NCBI GenBank assembly: GCA_001917125.1 | Contig: MNTU01000038.1 | Location: 1-64,000, forward strand | DNA length: 64,000 nt | Source of the DNA: Azospirillum sp. 47_25 | GTDB taxonomy: Bacteria; Pseudomonadota; Alphaproteobacteria; RF32; CAG-239 | Reading direction: 5' to 3' | In this document: positions 16,652 to 25,242 of the stretch, one piece after another | How the letters are laid out: every line of letters begins with the position of its first letter | Position numbering within the stretch: the first letter of the stretch is position 1 | Position numbers and translations under genes: made by a program | Notes under the pieces: generated by a model | Seen by the model: only the letters and a program-made list of their open reading frames with translations | Database searches by the model: none | Told to the model about the DNA's origin: nothing

Positions 16652-17545
16652 CTACATCAGATGCAAACCGCCGGTTACACCGTAAACCTCCGCCGTAACA
16701 TAGCTCGATTCGCCAGAAGCCAGAAAAACATATACCGGAGCCAGTTCAACCGGCTGCCCCGCTCTTTTCAGCGGCACTTTTTTGCCAAATTCCGGAATAT
16801 TTTCCTGCGGCTGCCCGCCGCATATCTGCAACGGTGTCCAAATCGGACCGGGAGCCACGCAGTTCACGCGAATGCCTTTTGAGGCAACCTGTTTCGCCAG
16901 AGCCCGCGTAAACCCGATAATGGCACATTTCGTAGAAGCATAATCAATCAAAATTTCTCCCGGATAATATGCCTGAACCGATGACGTCGTAACAATCGTT
17001 CCCCCTTCCGGCAAAAAAGGAAGAGCGGCCTGCGTCAGCCAGAACAGAGAAAAGACATTGGTGGCAAAAGTTTTCACCATCTGCTCACTGCTCAGCGTCA
17101 TAATATCCCGGTTATACTGCTGGCGTCCGGCTACCATTGTCAGATTATCCAGGCCGCCCAAAGCATCGGCCGCCGCTTTCACAATCCGGCGGCAGGAAGC
17201 TTCATCACTGATGTCCCCCGGAATAAGAAAAATTTTATGTCCCTCGCTTTCCAAAAGATTCTGCAATTCTTCCGCATCGCTTTGTTCAAAAGCCAGATAA
17301 TTGACGGCCACTTCTGCCCCCTCCCGCGCATAAGCGATTGCAGCAGCGCGGCCGATACCGGAATCTCCCCCGGTTACCAGCATTTTTCTTCCCGCCAGCC
17401 GACCGTGCCCGATATAGCTTTTCTCTCCGCAGTCCGGCCGCGGCTCCATTAAATTTTGCAAGCCTGGTGCTTCCTGCGGCTGCTTGGCAAAATCTCCGTG
17501 AAAATAAGCCGTCGTCGGATTAATCAGTTTTGTTTTTTCATTCAT
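16652..17545 (-). CDS. SDR-family oxidoreductase (YghA/general-stress type)
   Basis: This 297-residue short-chain dehydrogenase has the NAD(P)-binding GGDSGIGRA motif (about residues 58-66) and the catalytic Ser plus YASTK. The extended N-terminus ([10 protein letters not shown]) matches the YghA / GSP39-like group of general stress oxidoreductases. The substrate is unknown. It has a long untranslated gap from the esterase gene and its own ribosome site. Confidence 0.92.
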   Translation of the reverse strand: MNEKTKLINPTTAYFHGDFAKQPQEAPGLQNLMEPRPDCGEKSYIGHGRLAGRKMLVTGGDSGIGRAAAIAYAREGAEVAVNYLAFEQSDAEELQNLLESEGHKIFLIPGDISDEASCRRIVKAAADALGGLDNLTMVAGRQQYNRDIMTLSSEQMVKTFATNVFSLFWLTQAALPFLPEGGTIVTTSSVQAYYPGEILIDYASTKCAIIGFTRALAKQVASKGIRVNCVAPGPIWTPLQICGGQPQENIPEFGKKVPLKRAGQPVELAPVYVFLASGESSYVTAEVYGVTGGLHLM

Positions 17546-17640
17546 TTTTTCCTCCCTGACAATATAAGTTACGCCCGGCTATTTAATCATCTTTGAACGG
17601 CTTGCACCGGTTATAAATCTAATGATTATCCTTTCCGTAC

Positions 17641-17677
17641 AAAAAACGGAGCCGCCCCAAAGGCGGCCCGTTTTTTT
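17641..17677 (-). terminator. Terminator of the esterase gene
   Basis: On the reverse strand ACGGGCCGCC pairs with GGCGGCTCCGT, followed by six T. It begins 3 bp after the stop codon. Confidence 0.85.
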
Positions 17678-17679
17678 AA

Positions 17680-18666
17680 TCACGCTTCGGAAGTTTCGTC
17701 TTCGACCAGACTGTCAAACACATCCTGCAACGACACGACGGCCAAAGCCAGTGCCGCTTTTGTCGGCACGCTGTCGGCCAAAGCGTTCAGCATCAAAAAA
17801 TCATGTATGGTTCCGTTAATCCGGACAGATCCCACCGTTACGCCGGCTTCATCCAGTTTGCGGGCATATGCCTCTCCTTCATCGCGCAAAACATCATTTT
17901 CGTCAGTAATGATTAATGCTGCCGGCAAGCCTTCCAGTTCCTCGCTGGCAGCACGCAGCGGACTGGCATAAATCTCCCCGCGGCTGTTTTCATCGGGAGC
18001 ATACTGTTTCCAAAACCACTCCATCGCCTTCTTTGTTAACCAGGGCCCTTCGGCAAACGCGTTATATGATTTTGTTTCAAATGCGGCATCGGTCACCGGA
18101 TACAGCAGCAGCTGAAAATCAATCTCCGGCTTATTATCATTGGCTTTGGCCATCAATGCCATCACTGCAGCCATATTGCCGCCGACACTGTCACCCGCCA
18201 CCGCCAGACGCCCGGTATCCAAATTATACTTGGCACCATATTCCGCCACATATTGCAAAACGGCAAACAAATCGTTGGTCGTTTGCGGATATTGAGCCTC
18301 CGGCGAAGGCGTATAAACCGGAAACACCACCGCTGCCGGAATTTCATCGGCCAGCTGACGAATCAGACGGTCATGTGTCGTTTCGTCTCCCATCACCCAG
18401 CCGCCGCCGTGAATATAAAACACCACCGGCAGGGTATCGTCAACATCCGCAGGTCTGACAATCAGCACCCGCATTTCCCTGCCGTTGTCCAACGGCACTT
18501 TTATCTCTTCGATTTTAGCCTCCGGTTTGACGCCCTCGTCTTTCTGAACCTCCCGAAGCACTTGGCGCGCTTCCTGCGGTGTCAGTTCATATAAAGGTTT
18601 TCCGCCGGCTTTTTCCAATTCCGATACAAACTTTTGAACCGGTTTAACCAAATCTGCCTCATGCAT
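17680..18666 (-). CDS. Alpha/beta hydrolase, HSL-type esterase
   Basis: This 328-residue serine hydrolase of the hormone-sensitive-lipase group has the oxyanion-hole motif HGGGW and the nucleophile elbow GDSVGG. The later Asp and the His in IHDFLML complete the triad. It probably hydrolyses short-chain esters in the cytoplasm. The ATG at 18666 has AGGAGG five nt upstream; the frame is open further upstream to a TTG that overlaps this ribosome site and is therefore not used. Confidence 0.92.
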   Translation of the reverse strand: MHEADLVKPVQKFVSELEKAGGKPLYELTPQEARQVLREVQKDEGVKPEAKIEEIKVPLDNGREMRVLIVRPADVDDTLPVVFYIHGGGWVMGDETTHDRLIRQLADEIPAAVVFPVYTPSPEAQYPQTTNDLFAVLQYVAEYGAKYNLDTGRLAVAGDSVGGNMAAVMALMAKANDNKPEIDFQLLLYPVTDAAFETKSYNAFAEGPWLTKKAMEWFWKQYAPDENSRGEIYASPLRAASEELEGLPAALIITDENDVLRDEGEAYARKLDEAGVTVGSVRINGTIHDFLMLNALADSVPTKAALALAVVSLQDVFDSLVEDETSEA

Positions 18667-18740
18667 TTTATCCTCCTGCAACTGTTTTTGTTACAAGGAT
18701 ATATGCCGGACAGCCGCGGTTTCAAGAGCCGGACGGCTTG

Positions 18741-19082
18741 CTATCCCATCAGCTTACCGTCATGGCTGACATTCGCCGCCGGCATGTCCGCAAAATGAAT
18801 ACCGACAAAAAGGCCTTCCGCCCCGAAACGGCGAACGGCAAAATCTTTCAACTGCCGAGCCAGTTCCGCCTTTTTATCGCCGAAACCGATTGACTTGAAT
18901 TCAACCAGCGCCCCGATGTTTTCCGTCGTATCCCCAAACAGAATTGCCGCCCCGCTGTTAATTTTAACCGTTACATAATTTTTCGGCTTGTTCAGCACCC
19001 GAACCGCAATCTCACTGAGTTCGTCCAGCATCTCGGCAGTTACTTCCGTTCTTGCATTCGTATCTATTGTAATAAACGGCAT
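18741..19082 (-). CDS. MIF-like tautomerase
   Basis: This 113-residue protein begins MPF, exposing the catalytic Pro1 of the tautomerase superfamily after Met removal. It has the ALVEFKSIG and VRRFGAEGLFVGIHFAD segments typical of the MIF/phenylpyruvate-tautomerase group. The natural substrate is not known for most bacterial members. It is the end of a leftward run of small genes. Start is supported by AAGGAG. Confidence 0.85.
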   Translation of the reverse strand: MPFITIDTNARTEVTAEMLDELSEIAVRVLNKPKNYVTVKINSGAAILFGDTTENIGALVEFKSIGFGDKKAELARQLKDFAVRRFGAEGLFVGIHFADMPAANVSHDGKLMG

Positions 19083-19126
19083 CTTATGTCTCCTTAAGTA
19101 TTTTTATGTTAAAAACCGATATTCTC

Positions 19127-19444
19127 TCACCACCACAGGCTTTCTTCCGCCTCTTCCTGCGTCCATCGGCAGAGAGCCATGTCAACCTTTTCCTCCGCGG
19201 TAAAAACGACCCCTTCGGCCTGAAGCAAAGCATACTGCCTGTCGCCGAAAGCCAATCCGCCGTCTTTATAAACCACCCGCTGCCAGGGCACATAATCTTC
19301 ATCATCTGTCTGATGCAGCGCATATCCGACGGCCCGGGAAGCATGGGCATTCCCCGCCAGCCGGGCAACCTGCCCGTATGACATCACCCGCCCCGGCGGA
19401 ATCCGGCAGACAATTTCATAAACCCGCCGGTTAAAATTAGTCAT
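19127..19444 (-). CDS. Alkyltransferase-like protein (Atl)
   Basis: This 105-residue protein is related to the DNA-binding domain of O6-alkylguanine DNA methyltransferase, but the acceptor motif PCHRV is PWQRV, with Trp54 in place of the reactive Cys. Atl proteins bind O6-alkylguanine without repairing it and recruit nucleotide excision repair. The recognition helix segment ASRAVGYAL is intact. It overlaps the lipoprotein gene upstream by 8 bp, so it is co-transcribed with it. Cys13 is not in the catalytic position. Confidence 0.88.
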   Translation of the reverse strand: MTNFNRRVYEIVCRIPPGRVMSYGQVARLAGNAHASRAVGYALHQTDDEDYVPWQRVVYKDGGLAFGDRQYALLQAEGVVFTAEEKVDMALCRWTQEEAEESLWW

Positions 19445-19790
19445 CGCTGCCCCGGGAAAATTGCAAAACAGCCTTTCCTGCCTGCAAAACCAGTTCCCGG
19501 TCAGTCAGTTTTTTAATCCGATACGCCTCGCTGAAATCTATTGTCTGACCGTTGCCGATGCTCTTGCCTTGCAAAACCAGCTCACTGCCGCGGCGGCTCC
19601 AGCTCTCGTAAACCAGCGTGCTCATATTGATTGAAGAAGCCTTGCCGCCATCTTCCAGCCAAACGCCCTGCACGGCTCCCGCCATTCCCGGCACCGGCTG
19701 CAGCCATTTTCCCTCAACTGCCGGCTCATGACAACCTGCCAGCAGCATCAGCGGCAAAAACAGCAGCAAATTCTGTAATTTTATCATCAT
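19437..19790 (-). CDS. Lipocalin-like lipoprotein
   Basis: This 117-residue protein has a lipobox LAGC (Cys20) and a small all-beta domain containing GKWLQPVPG, which resembles lipocalin-like domains of secreted bacterial lipoproteins. It is probably a periplasmic small-ligand or structural protein. It overlaps the Atl gene by 8 bp. Function is unknown. Confidence 0.75.
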   Translation of the reverse strand: MMIKLQNLLLFLPLMLLAGCHEPAVEGKWLQPVPGMAGAVQGVWLEDGGKASSINMSTLVYESWSRRGSELVLQGKSIGNGQTIDFSEAYRIKKLTDRELVLQAGKAVLQFSRGSDD

Positions 19791-19810
19791 TCTTCTCCTT
19801 GTTAAACCTG

Positions 19811-21733
19811 TTAGTCATCGGCCTTTTCTGACGGCTCGGCTTTTTCGCCGTGATGCCCGCGCAGATTGGCCAGAAATTGAGCCTCTATCTTCATATATTG
19901 GGTCAGCAGCCATTTCGACTGCGCGAGAACAATGACGGAAATCAGCAACAACAGCAGCGAAACTTTGGCATCCTCGGTCAAAAACTTGTGAACCACCATC
20001 ACAATGAAAAACGCCACCACCAAAAGCCGGAAACTGGTCATCAAAACCAGCGGCAGCCGATTCGTCTTTTTTGATATCCAGAGTTTGTAATAAATCTTGG
20101 CCAAAATGCTGTTTGAAATAAAAAAGTTTTTGACGTTTTCGGCATTTTCTCCCCAATTGCCGCAAAAATCAAATTTTTCGCCTACTTTTTTTACCCAGCT
20201 GTTTTCGGTTACGCTTTCTGCCCGCGATTTTCTGATTTTACACAAAACCTTCACTGCCGTATCCCTCAGAAAAGCCGGCAAAATCGCTTCCCAGCCGATT
20301 AGCGCCTTCAAAAACGGCGCCATGGCAATCAGCGTAACCGCCGTCATCACGACCCGGCCGCCTATTCCCGGTAAAACTCCGGCCACCAACGGCTGCAGAT
20401 AATGTCCCGACAGCAGAATAATCGTATATAAAATCATTGAGAACAAAATCATGCGCAGCAAATAATTTTTAAACAGCTCGGTCCATAACCGCTCTTCCGA
20501 AGGGCTGACTTTAACTTCTTTCTCCGTCCGGCTGATATAAGCCTGCCATGATTTCGGCGCCGCCCGCAAAACAAACTGATAAAAAGGGCCGGCCGCTTTA
20601 ATCATCATTGGCGTCAAAAATGTGGTAATTACCGAAACGGCCACAATAATCGGATAAACCCGGGCATCCAGAACTTTCAGACTCAAACCGAGACTGGCAA
20701 TAATAAAAGCAAATTCACCCACCTGAGCCAAAGAAAAACCGCACAAAATCGCCGTTTTCACAGGCTGTCCGGAGATAATGAATCCCAAACAGGAAAAAGC
20801 CACCTTGCCGGCAATAACAATCAGCGTAATCAAAAAAATCGGCCAGGCAAACTCGACAAACATCGACGGATCAACCATCATTCCGACCGAAACAAAAAAT
20901 ACCGCGCCGAAAAAATCCTTAATCGGCTGAATATTGCGCTCGATTCGGTGAATCAGGCTGCTCTCCGCTAAAATAGACCCCATGATAAAAGCGCCCAGCG
21001 CTGCGGAAAAACCGGAATATGTTGCCATATAAACCATGCCGAAACACAAACTGATGGTAATCAGCAGCAACATTTCATCCGTCAGAAAGCCTTCGATTCG
21101 TTTCAAAAAAGTCGGCACCAGATAAATGCCGCTGACAAAACACAACACCAAAAAAGAAATCAGTTTCAGCGTACTTATCAGCAGTTCCCCACCGTCAATA
21201 CTGTTGCCGAGAGCAATTGTCGGCAGCAGCACCAGCATCAGGATTCCCATAATATCTTCCACCACCAACACCCCGAAAACCAAATCCGTAAACCGCTGTT
21301 TTTTTACGTTAAGGTCATCAAAAGCCTTAATGATAATCGTCGTTGACGACATTGAAATCATGCTGCCGAGAAAAAAACTGTCCATCGTTGACCAGCCGAG
21401 CAGAATACCGGTGCTGTATCCTAAATAAAGCATAAACAGAATATTGGCATTGGCCGTAATCATTGCCGCTTTGCCTACGTTCATCATCTTTTTAAAACTG
21501 AATTCCAGCCCCAGCCCGAACAATAAAAAAATCACGCCGATATCTGCCCACAATGTCAGGTTCTCCCTGTCGCTGACAGTCGGCAGCAAATTAAAAAACG
21601 GACCCGCCAGAATTCCCGCCACGACATACCCCAGCACAATCGGCTGTTTCAGCTTTTTACAGATAAGCGTGGTTATTCCGGCATAAATGGTAATTAATGT
21701 CAGATCGACAATCAGGGCATGAATATGATGCAT
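19811..21733 (-). CDS. CPA2-type cation:proton antiporter
   Basis: This 640-residue membrane protein has about 12 spans of the Na+/H+ exchanger fold (LVVEDIMGI and GAFIMGS are the family's conserved core segments), like KefB or YbaL. The region after the core holds extra hydrophobic spans, not the usual RCK nucleotide-binding domain, so regulation must differ from Kef systems. The ATG at 21733 is chosen; the TTG further upstream lies within the ribosome-site region. It stands upstream of the lipocalin-like lipoprotein gene with 20 bp between them. The cation is unknown. Confidence 0.88.
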   Translation of the reverse strand: MHHIHALIVDLTLITIYAGITTLICKKLKQPIVLGYVVAGILAGPFFNLLPTVSDRENLTLWADIGVIFLLFGLGLEFSFKKMMNVGKAAMITANANILFMLYLGYSTGILLGWSTMDSFFLGSMISMSSTTIIIKAFDDLNVKKQRFTDLVFGVLVVEDIMGILMLVLLPTIALGNSIDGGELLISTLKLISFLVLCFVSGIYLVPTFLKRIEGFLTDEMLLLITISLCFGMVYMATYSGFSAALGAFIMGSILAESSLIHRIERNIQPIKDFFGAVFFVSVGMMVDPSMFVEFAWPIFLITLIVIAGKVAFSCLGFIISGQPVKTAILCGFSLAQVGEFAFIIASLGLSLKVLDARVYPIIVAVSVITTFLTPMMIKAAGPFYQFVLRAAPKSWQAYISRTEKEVKVSPSEERLWTELFKNYLLRMILFSMILYTIILLSGHYLQPLVAGVLPGIGGRVVMTAVTLIAMAPFLKALIGWEAILPAFLRDTAVKVLCKIRKSRAESVTENSWVKKVGEKFDFCGNWGENAENVKNFFISNSILAKIYYKLWISKKTNRLPLVLMTSFRLLVVAFFIVMVVHKFLTEDAKVSLLLLLISVIVLAQSKWLLTQYMKIEAQFLANLRGHHGEKAEPSEKADD

Positions 21734-21811
21734 TCTTTTTCCGTTGCGCAATAAATTGAATTTCTGCGTTAAAAATAGTTTGTTACGGTTTAAATTTCAT
21801 TAAAATTGAGA

Positions 21812-22816
21812 TTAAACAATTTCAAAACACATTGCCGTAGCATCATCGGCACTTCCCGTCTCTTTTCTGCCTTGGACAACTTTCATTGCCGAAGCACTGA
21901 CATCTCCCGCCGATTTTAGTTCATACTGTCTTAATTTCTGCCCCAGAGCCGCCAATGAGGAAAACGTTTTGCCCGCTGCCGCCAGCTCTGCGGCATCTGC
22001 CAGACCAAACTTAAGAACTTTCTCAATAAAACCGTCGGAACTCAGCATAAACGATTTCAACTCGGACGCTGAAACGGACATTTCCCAAACATCGCCCCGG
22101 TTCAGATAATTTATTTTTCTCCCGGCGGCCGACACCGGCTCCGCTCCGCCGATGAAACGATCCAAAACCGCGTCTCCGCCATAAAAGGGAACCCAATACC
22201 CGCCAGGAAAAACCCCGAGGCTTTGCCGGGTTTGTTTCATATAGAAATATCTGACCTTAGCTTTCTCCTCCGCCGGAAGGTTATCAAAATCCGGCTTCTC
22301 CCGGCGGATTTCAGCTTCACGCGCAGCTCTTATCTTTTCCAACACCGGACTGCCGACAACGGTTTCCAGCTTCCCGTCCCGATATTCAAGCAGCAAACAA
22401 CAGTCCCCCGAACCGACGGCCTCCCACCGGCTGCCCCTCTGCCGAACGGCAATAGCTGCCGCTGAGGGCGTCCGAAAACGTTCACAAGAACCGAACAACG
22501 GCTGCACCTGCCGCGTTGCTTCCCCAACCGAAAGTTTTAGAACCTGCCGCAGTCCGAGCCTTTCATCCGCCATATTCGCCAGCAGACGTTCAGCCAGTTT
22601 CTCGGCCCACACTCTTGCCGACGAATATCCCCCGCTCACTATATCCGGCAGACTGACAAGATTTCCCCGAACATCAACGTCTTTAAGAAATCCTGTGGCC
22701 CCGTCGGCAACAACTGCCGCTCCCGAAACATTTCCCTGACCGCACTCATCATAAAGCATAACGTCCTCTTGCTTAATGTCATTCATATCCAGAGAACTGA
22801 TTAATTTTAAAGCCAT
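21812..22816 (-). CDS. PP2C-like protein phosphatase
   Basis: This 334-residue cytoplasmic protein shows the PPM/PP2C metal motifs: VADGATG (residues 37-43), GSGDCCLLL, SSDGF and the final SADDATAM. These Asp residues bind two Mn/Mg ions for Ser/Thr dephosphorylation. Spacing is unusual, with a long insertion between GSGDC and SSDGF (about residues 155-260). No kinase is adjacent. The start is near a weak AAGGG site. Confidence 0.82.
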   Translation of the reverse strand: MALKLISSLDMNDIKQEDVMLYDECGQGNVSGAAVVADGATGFLKDVDVRGNLVSLPDIVSGGYSSARVWAEKLAERLLANMADERLGLRQVLKLSVGEATRQVQPLFGSCERFRTPSAAAIAVRQRGSRWEAVGSGDCCLLLEYRDGKLETVVGSPVLEKIRAAREAEIRREKPDFDNLPAEEKAKVRYFYMKQTRQSLGVFPGGYWVPFYGGDAVLDRFIGGAEPVSAAGRKINYLNRGDVWEMSVSASELKSFMLSSDGFIEKVLKFGLADAAELAAAGKTFSSLAALGQKLRQYELKSAGDVSASAMKVVQGRKETGSADDATAMCFEIV

Positions 22817-22925
22817 TGCCTGCCCTTTTTAATGCCGGAATAACCCAAACTGCTTTAACAATATATTGATTCTCTTAAATTTTATTTACCGAAAATAAAA
22901 ATTTTCGGCTCACTCCGTCCCGAAC

Positions 22926-22952
22926 AATAAAGCCGCGTCACCGCGGCTTTAT
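22926..22952 (-). terminator. trpS terminator
   Basis: AAAGCCGCG pairs with CGCGGCTTT across a TCAC loop, 30 bp beyond the trpS stop. Confidence 0.75.
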
Positions 22953-22982
22953 AAATGTCAAATTTTCTTTTTTGGAAACAAA

Positions 22983-24041
22983 TTACTTATACAGAGAATT
23001 GCCTTTAAAGTAATTAATTCCCATTGCCGTTTTCACTTCGTCCAGCGTTCGGGAAGCCGTTTCTCTCGCTTTTTCGCTGCCGGCTTTCAACATATCGAAA
23101 ATCTGTCCCAAATCCTGAGCAAAAACTTCCCGTTTTTCGCGGATAGGTTTCAGCTCGTTCTGTAAAATTTCATTCAAAAATTTCTTAACCGTCCCGTCAC
23201 CCAGACCGCCTTTGCGGTAATGCGCTTTCAGTTCGTCAAGATTCTGATAGGACGGCAGAAAAGCGGCAAAATGTTCGTCACGGCAAAAGGCATCCAAATA
23301 AATAAACACCGGGTTATTTTCGGTATGCCCCGGATCCTCCACTCGCAGATGAGTCGGATCGGTAAACATGCTCTGAACTTTTTTCTTCAGCTCATTCGAA
23401 CTGTCTGACAGATAAATGCAATTGCCCAAAGACTTGCTCATTTTCGCCGCACCGTCTAACCCCGGCAAACGGGAACACATGCTGTTTTCCGGCAAAATGG
23501 CCGTCGGTTCCGCCAAAACCTCTTTATAAATCGTATTGAACGAACGCACGATTTCCCGGGTCTGCTCAATCATCGGCAGCTGATCTTCGCCGACCGGCAC
23601 CAGATTCGCTTTAAATGCGGTAATGTCAGCCGCCTGACTTATCGGATAAGTAAAGAAACCGACCGGAATGCTCTGTTTAAACCCGCGCATCTGAATCTCG
23701 TTTTTAACCGTCGGATTCCGTTGCAAACGAGAAACCGTAACCAAATTCATATAATAGAAAGATAACTCGCAAAGTTCGGGAATCTGCGATTGAATAAAAA
23801 TCGTCGCTTTTTTCGGATCCAAACCGCAGGCCAGATAATCCAGCGCCACTTCCGAAATATTGTTCCGAACTTTGTTAATGTCGTCGGCATTGTCCGTCAA
23901 CGCCTGCGCATCGGCAATCATAATATAAATATTCTGATAATTACCGCTGTTCTGCATCTCGACACGGCGCTTTAACGAACCGACATAATGCCCCAAATGC
24001 AGTTTTCCGGTGGGTCTGTCCCCGGTTAAAATAACGTCCAT
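22983..24041 (-). CDS. trpS: Tryptophanyl-tRNA synthetase
   Basis: This class I synthetase charges tRNA-Trp. The HIGH-type motif is [11 protein letters not shown] (about residues 11-21) and the KMSKS motif lies in [10 protein letters not shown]. The 352-residue length is normal. It is monocistronic on the reverse strand. No leader-peptide or T-box-like element is seen upstream. Confidence 0.97.
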   Translation of the reverse strand: MDVILTGDRPTGKLHLGHYVGSLKRRVEMQNSGNYQNIYIMIADAQALTDNADDINKVRNNISEVALDYLACGLDPKKATIFIQSQIPELCELSFYYMNLVTVSRLQRNPTVKNEIQMRGFKQSIPVGFFTYPISQAADITAFKANLVPVGEDQLPMIEQTREIVRSFNTIYKEVLAEPTAILPENSMCSRLPGLDGAAKMSKSLGNCIYLSDSSNELKKKVQSMFTDPTHLRVEDPGHTENNPVFIYLDAFCRDEHFAAFLPSYQNLDELKAHYRKGGLGDGTVKKFLNEILQNELKPIREKREVFAQDLGQIFDMLKAGSEKARETASRTLDEVKTAMGINYFKGNSLYK

Positions 24042-24151
24042 GAATATAATCCCTCAAAAAATTTCTTCTTCAAGCAATTAGCATACCCCGCTAACCTTGT
24101 CAAGCTGACAGCCGCCCCGGAAACCCTGCCGGAAAACTTTTTATCCATAAA

Positions 24152-24176
24152 TGGCACACCCGGAGAGATTGGCTCC
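24152..24176 (-). repeat. Degenerate tRNA-Arg 3'-end copy
   Basis: The segment starts TGGCACACCCGGAGAGATT and matches the reverse complement of the tRNA-Arg 3' end (24529 onward, TGGCGTACCCGGAGGGATT) at 16 of 19 positions. It continues as unrelated sequence, so it is a fragment, not a gene. It lies 375 bp from the intact tRNA. Confidence 0.4.
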
Positions 24177-24290
24177 TTTCAGTCGCCGCTGCGTCGTCGT
24201 TCGGCTTCGCCTCACCGGCATACGCTGTCTGCCTCTCCTCCTTGTCAAACCCACTTTTTCGCAGGTTCAAATCCACCGATACCCAACATA

Positions 24291-24324
24291 AAAAATACCA
24301 CCCGCTGAAGGGGTGGCATTTTTT
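24291..24324. terminator. Bidirectional terminator-like hairpin
   Basis: AAAAAATACCACCC pairs with GGGGTGGCATTTTTT across GCTGAA, with A and T runs on both sides. It directly abuts the second tRNA-Arg 3'-end fragment. Confidence 0.7.
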
Positions 24325-24325
24325 A

Positions 24326-24340
24326 TGGCGTACCCGGAGG
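24326..24340 (-). repeat. Exact 15-bp copy of the tRNA-Arg 3' end
   Basis: TGGCGTACCCGGAGG is identical to 24529-24543, the CCA end and acceptor/T-stem of the tRNA-Arg gene, and lies 203 bp away in the same orientation. In each case a T-rich terminator hairpin sits immediately to its left. Such direct repeats of a tRNA 3' end are what integration and loss of a tRNA-targeting element leaves. Confidence 0.6.
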
Positions 24341-24350
24341 AAGCGTTAAG

Positions 24351-24380
24351 TAAAAATAACCGCTGCTCCGGTTATTTTTA
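24351..24380. terminator. Terminator-like hairpin
   Basis: AAAAATAACCG pairs with CGGTTATTTTT across a short loop, in a stretch with no gene. Confidence 0.6.
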
Positions 24381-24484
24381 TCTGCAAGCTCTCTGTAACA
24401 TCTTAATGAGTGAGGAAAATTCTTGACCGAAACGAATTTAGATGCCTGAGAACGAACCCGGGTTCGACCCTTCCGGGAAGCCAC
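24381..24484. other. Gene-free spacer, no coding signal
   Basis: Between the hairpins I see no gene. A GGGTTCGACCC sequence near 24463 looks like an isolated T-arm, but no complete tRNA can be folded around it. Confidence 0.5.
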
Positions 24485-24526
24485 AAAAATAGCTCCTCAC
24501 CTTCACGGTGGGGAGCTGTTTTTTAA
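24485..24526. terminator. tRNA-Arg terminator hairpin
   Basis: AGCTCCTCAC pairs with GGTGGGGAGCT, with T-rich flanks both ways. It lies immediately downstream of the leftward tRNA-Arg gene. Confidence 0.8.
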
Positions 24527-24528
24527 TC

Positions 24529-24605
24529 TGGCGTACCCGGAGGGATTCGAACCCACGACCTTTGGCGTCGGAGGCCAACACTCTATCCAACTGAGCTACG
24601 GGTAC
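24529..24605 (-). tRNA. tRNA-Arg (anticodon CCG)
   Basis: The reverse strand gives a complete 77-nt tRNA: GTACCCG acceptor, D-arm GCTCAGTTGGATAGAGT, anticodon stem TTGGC/GCCAA with loop anticodon CCG, T-loop TTCGAAT, encoded CCA. Confidence 0.96.
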
Positions 24606-24710
24606 ATCAAAACAGAGATACTTCTAGCCCATTTTATTTTAATACTCAAGAAAAATTTGAATTTACGCCGATATTTCTATAACCGGAAAGCCCGAACACG
24701 CATTTTTTGC

Positions 24711-24739
24711 TTGACTTAGCTTAAAATTATAGTTATTAA
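24711..24739 (+). promoter_or_regulatory. Sigma70-type promoter of rpmB
   Basis: TTGACT (24711-24716), 17-bp spacer, TATTAA (24734-24739), 46 bp before the rpmB start. Confidence 0.65.
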
Positions 24740-24784
24740 CAAGCAACAAGTTTATTTATTCAAGTTAAATGAGGATATTTCATC

Positions 24785-25072
24785 ATGGCTAAAAAATGTG
24801 ATTTAACCGGCACCGGCGCTATGAGCGGCAACAATGTCAGCCACGCTAACAACCGCACTCGCCGCCGTTTTCTGCCGAATTTGCAGGTTGTTTCCCTGCT
24901 GAGCGAAACTCTGGGCAAAATTTTCAAACTGAAGGTTACTTCTGCAACATTGCGTTCGATTGAACACAACGGCGGTTTGGATTCTTATTTGGAATCGACC
25001 TCCAACAGCAAACTGACCGAAGAAGCTAAAAAAATCAAAAAAAGCATTGCTAAAAATAAAGCTTCCAAATAA
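24785..25072 (+). CDS. rpmB: 50S ribosomal protein L28
   Basis: The N-terminus MAKKCDLTGTGAMSGNNVSH and the NNRTRRRFLPNLQ segment identify L28. The 95-residue length fits alphaproteobacterial forms, which are longer than the 78-residue E. coli protein. It stands alone with its own promoter and terminator. AAATGAGGAT precedes the ATG. Confidence 0.97.
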   Translation: MAKKCDLTGTGAMSGNNVSHANNRTRRRFLPNLQVVSLLSETLGKIFKLKVTSATLRSIEHNGGLDSYLESTSNSKLTEEAKKIKKSIAKNKASK

Positions 25073-25092
25073 GTTTGGTATTAAGGTTTTAA

Positions 25093-25130
25093 GAATATCC
25101 TCCCCTTTTCCGGCGGAGGATATTTTTTTA
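25093..25130 (+). terminator. rpmB terminator
   Basis: AATATCCTCC pairs with GGAGGATATT, followed by seven T. Confidence 0.85.
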
Positions 25131-25242
25131 TCCCCATAATTCACAGACCGGAGAAAAGGGCTCTCAAAAAACCGATTGCCTTTCTGTAAATTTACGCTAT
25201 AACCAACTCCAGAGAAACGTTTTAAGAGATAGAGTAACCGCA

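Noticed and set aside
24152..24484. Additional tRNA genes next to tRNA-Arg
   Set aside because: Only 3'-end or T-arm-like fragments exist; no complete cloverleaf can be formed.
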